Below are positions 13,957-14,543 of a DNA stretch of 14,543 bases, one piece after another. The position numbers and the translations under genes were made by a program. Numbering within the stretch: the stretch's first letter is position 1; each line of letters opens with the position of its first letter. The notes under the pieces were generated by a model. It was not told the origin of the DNA, did not search any database, and saw nothing but the letters and a program-made list of their open reading frames with translations. The stretch is from Acidimicrobiia bacterium (GTDB lineage: Bacteria; Actinomycetota; Acidimicrobiia; IMCC26256; JAENVU01), in assembly GCA_025357995.1 (NCBI GenBank), contig JANYLF010000023.1:1-14543 (forward strand). Reading direction: 5' to 3'.

Positions 13957-14377
13957 ATGGACCTTGCTGGGGCAATCGAGTTCGCCCGCACGCGGCGCAA
14001 CGGCGTCCTCACCACCATCCGACGCGACGGTCGACCGCAGCTGTCCAACATCGCGTACGCCATCGACACCGACGCCACAATCAGGATTTCGATCACGGCC
14101 GATCGCGCTAAGACCAAGAATCTCCAACGTGATCCACGAGCATCGCTACGTGTGTCGTGACGACTTCTGGGCCTACGCAGTGCTCGACGGAGCTGCGTCG
14201 CTCACCCCGGTCGCAGCCGATCCCGCCGACGCCACGGTCGATGCCCTGGTGGAGCTCTACCGAATGCTTGCGGGCGAGCACGACAACTGGGCTGAATACC
14301 GAGCCGCCATGGTGGCGGATCGGCGGTTGATGCTCACCCTGACCCCCACGAATGCCTACGGAATGTTGGGGTCCTAA
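13957..14377 (+). pseudogene. PPOX-class F420-dependent oxidoreductase (Rv1155-like) gene with a frameshift
   Basis: The ATG at 13957 starts M-D-L-A-G-A-I-E-F-A ... N-G-V-L-T-T-I-R-R-D-G-R-P-Q-L-S-N-I, the split-barrel flavin/F420-binding N-terminus of this group. The frame reaches R-A-S-L-R-V-S and stops at TGA 14158-14160. The remaining domain, R-D-D-F-W-A-Y-A-V-L-D-G-A-A-S-L-T-P-V, ending in A-Y-G-M-L, continues at once in another frame from 14156 to the TAA at 14375-14377. Joining the halves gives about 140 residues, the normal family length. Loss of CG from a T-C-G-C-G-T would explain the break. Proteins of this family reduce substrates with F420H2 or simply bind F420. Either the gene is a recent pseudogene or the assembly is wrong here; the UGA-C context makes a rare +1 recoding conceivable but unlikely. 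Confidence 0.85.
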
Positions 14378-14396
14378 CCCGCCCAACCGGGATCCA

Positions 14397-14433
14397 CCGC
14401 CCGGAACCGCGCGGTGCGTACGATTCCGGGCGG
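14397..14433. other. Perfect 10-bp inverted repeat (possible terminator or operator)
   Basis: CCGCCCGGAA (14397-14406) and TTCCGGGCGG (14424-14433) are exact reverse complements separated by 17 nt. The loop overlaps a second palindrome, ACCGCGCGGT (14406-14415). It lies 20 nt after the PPOX stop and 66 nt before the next ATG. No T-tract follows, so it could be a T-less actinobacterial terminator for the PPOX gene or an operator for the downstream gene. Confidence 0.55.
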
Positions 14434-14489
14434 GCGGAGCGCCGAGGTCGATTCGCGGTTGCTCAATTGCCATCGCCCATTCGAGTATC

Positions 14490-14495
14490 GGAGGG
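14490..14495 (+). promoter_or_regulatory. Strong Shine-Dalgarno GGAGGG of the last gene
   Basis: GGAGGG lies 4 nt before the ATG at 14500, the strongest ribosome-binding site in the window. It contrasts with the leaderless starts of the preceding genes. Confidence 0.7.
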
Positions 14496-14499
14496 TTCC

Positions 14500-14543
14500 A
14501 TGCGCACACCAACCACCATCGGGCGCCTCATCGGGATCGCCAC
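14500..14543 (+). CDS. Start of a gene cut by the window end; possibly exported or membrane protein
   Basis: The ATG at 14500 follows GGAGGG and begins M-R-T-P-T-T-I-G-R-L-I-G-I-A. The basic residues followed by a hydrophobic start could be the n-region of a signal peptide or a first membrane helix, but only 14 complete codons are visible. No family can be named. The inverted repeat at 14397-14433 lies in its upstream region. Confidence 0.55.
   Translation, partial: MRTPTTIGRLIGIA

Noticed and set aside
13115..14154. Long plus-strand open frame running into the PPOX C-terminal half
   Set aside because: The part before 14155 is antisense to the CMD and ABM genes and has no protein-like character. 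Only the last ~73 codons are real, as the frameshifted end of PPOX.

Overview
The window is high-GC bacterial DNA (roughly two-thirds G+C by eye). Its gene content points to Actinomycetota: a GH15 trehalase/glucoamylase-type hydrolase, an F420-type PPOX protein, a DUF2236 oxygenase-like protein, and several genes whose start codon lies only 6-9 nt after a TANNNT -10 element, the layout of actinobacterial leaderless transcripts. A lineage such as Acidimicrobiia is possible but cannot be settled from the sequence. I found no tRNA, rRNA, insertion sequence, prophage or CRISPR. Most of the window looks like chromosomal DNA packed with metabolic genes, with one large secreted repeat protein in the middle.

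Layout. 1-87 (-) is the start of a VOC/glyoxalase-type gene cut by the window edge. 182-727 (+) is an HD-domain protein whose metal-ligand pattern resembles the PhnZ/MIOX diiron oxygenases. It converges, with overlapping stop codons, on a two-gene minus-strand unit (2384 down to 724) encoding a TauD-type 2-oxoglutarate dioxygenase and a patatin-like lipase. A 188-bp divergent intergenic region separates this unit from a 4.8-kb gene (2573-7330, +) for a secreted protein with twelve Ig-like (Big_3-type) repeats followed by a right-handed beta-helix. Next on the plus strand come a crotonase-family gene (3 bp downstream), a membrane-anchored endonuclease/exonuclease/phosphatase-fold protein with altered active-site positions, an alpha/beta hydrolase and the GH15 hydrolase.

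From 11588 to 14377 lies a cluster of small oxygen- or redox-related genes: DUF2236, a two-fold ferritin-like diiron protein, an antibiotic-biosynthesis-monooxygenase (ABM) type gene, a CMD/AhpD-like gene and a PPOX F420 gene. The ABM and PPOX genes are each broken by a single frameshift, either as recent pseudogenes or as assembly errors. The window ends after a perfect 10-bp inverted repeat, at the start of another gene with a strong Shine-Dalgarno sequence.

The genes do not form one obvious pathway. The clearest transcription units are TauD-patatin (2-bp gap) and alpha/beta hydrolase-GH15 (18-bp gap). I did not see a convincing new defence or mobile system. The points most worth following up are the mosaic Ig-repeat array with an exact 56-bp duplication, the HD protein as a possible oxygenase, the altered nuclease-fold and crotonase active sites, the repeated leaderless-promoter architecture, and the two frameshifts.
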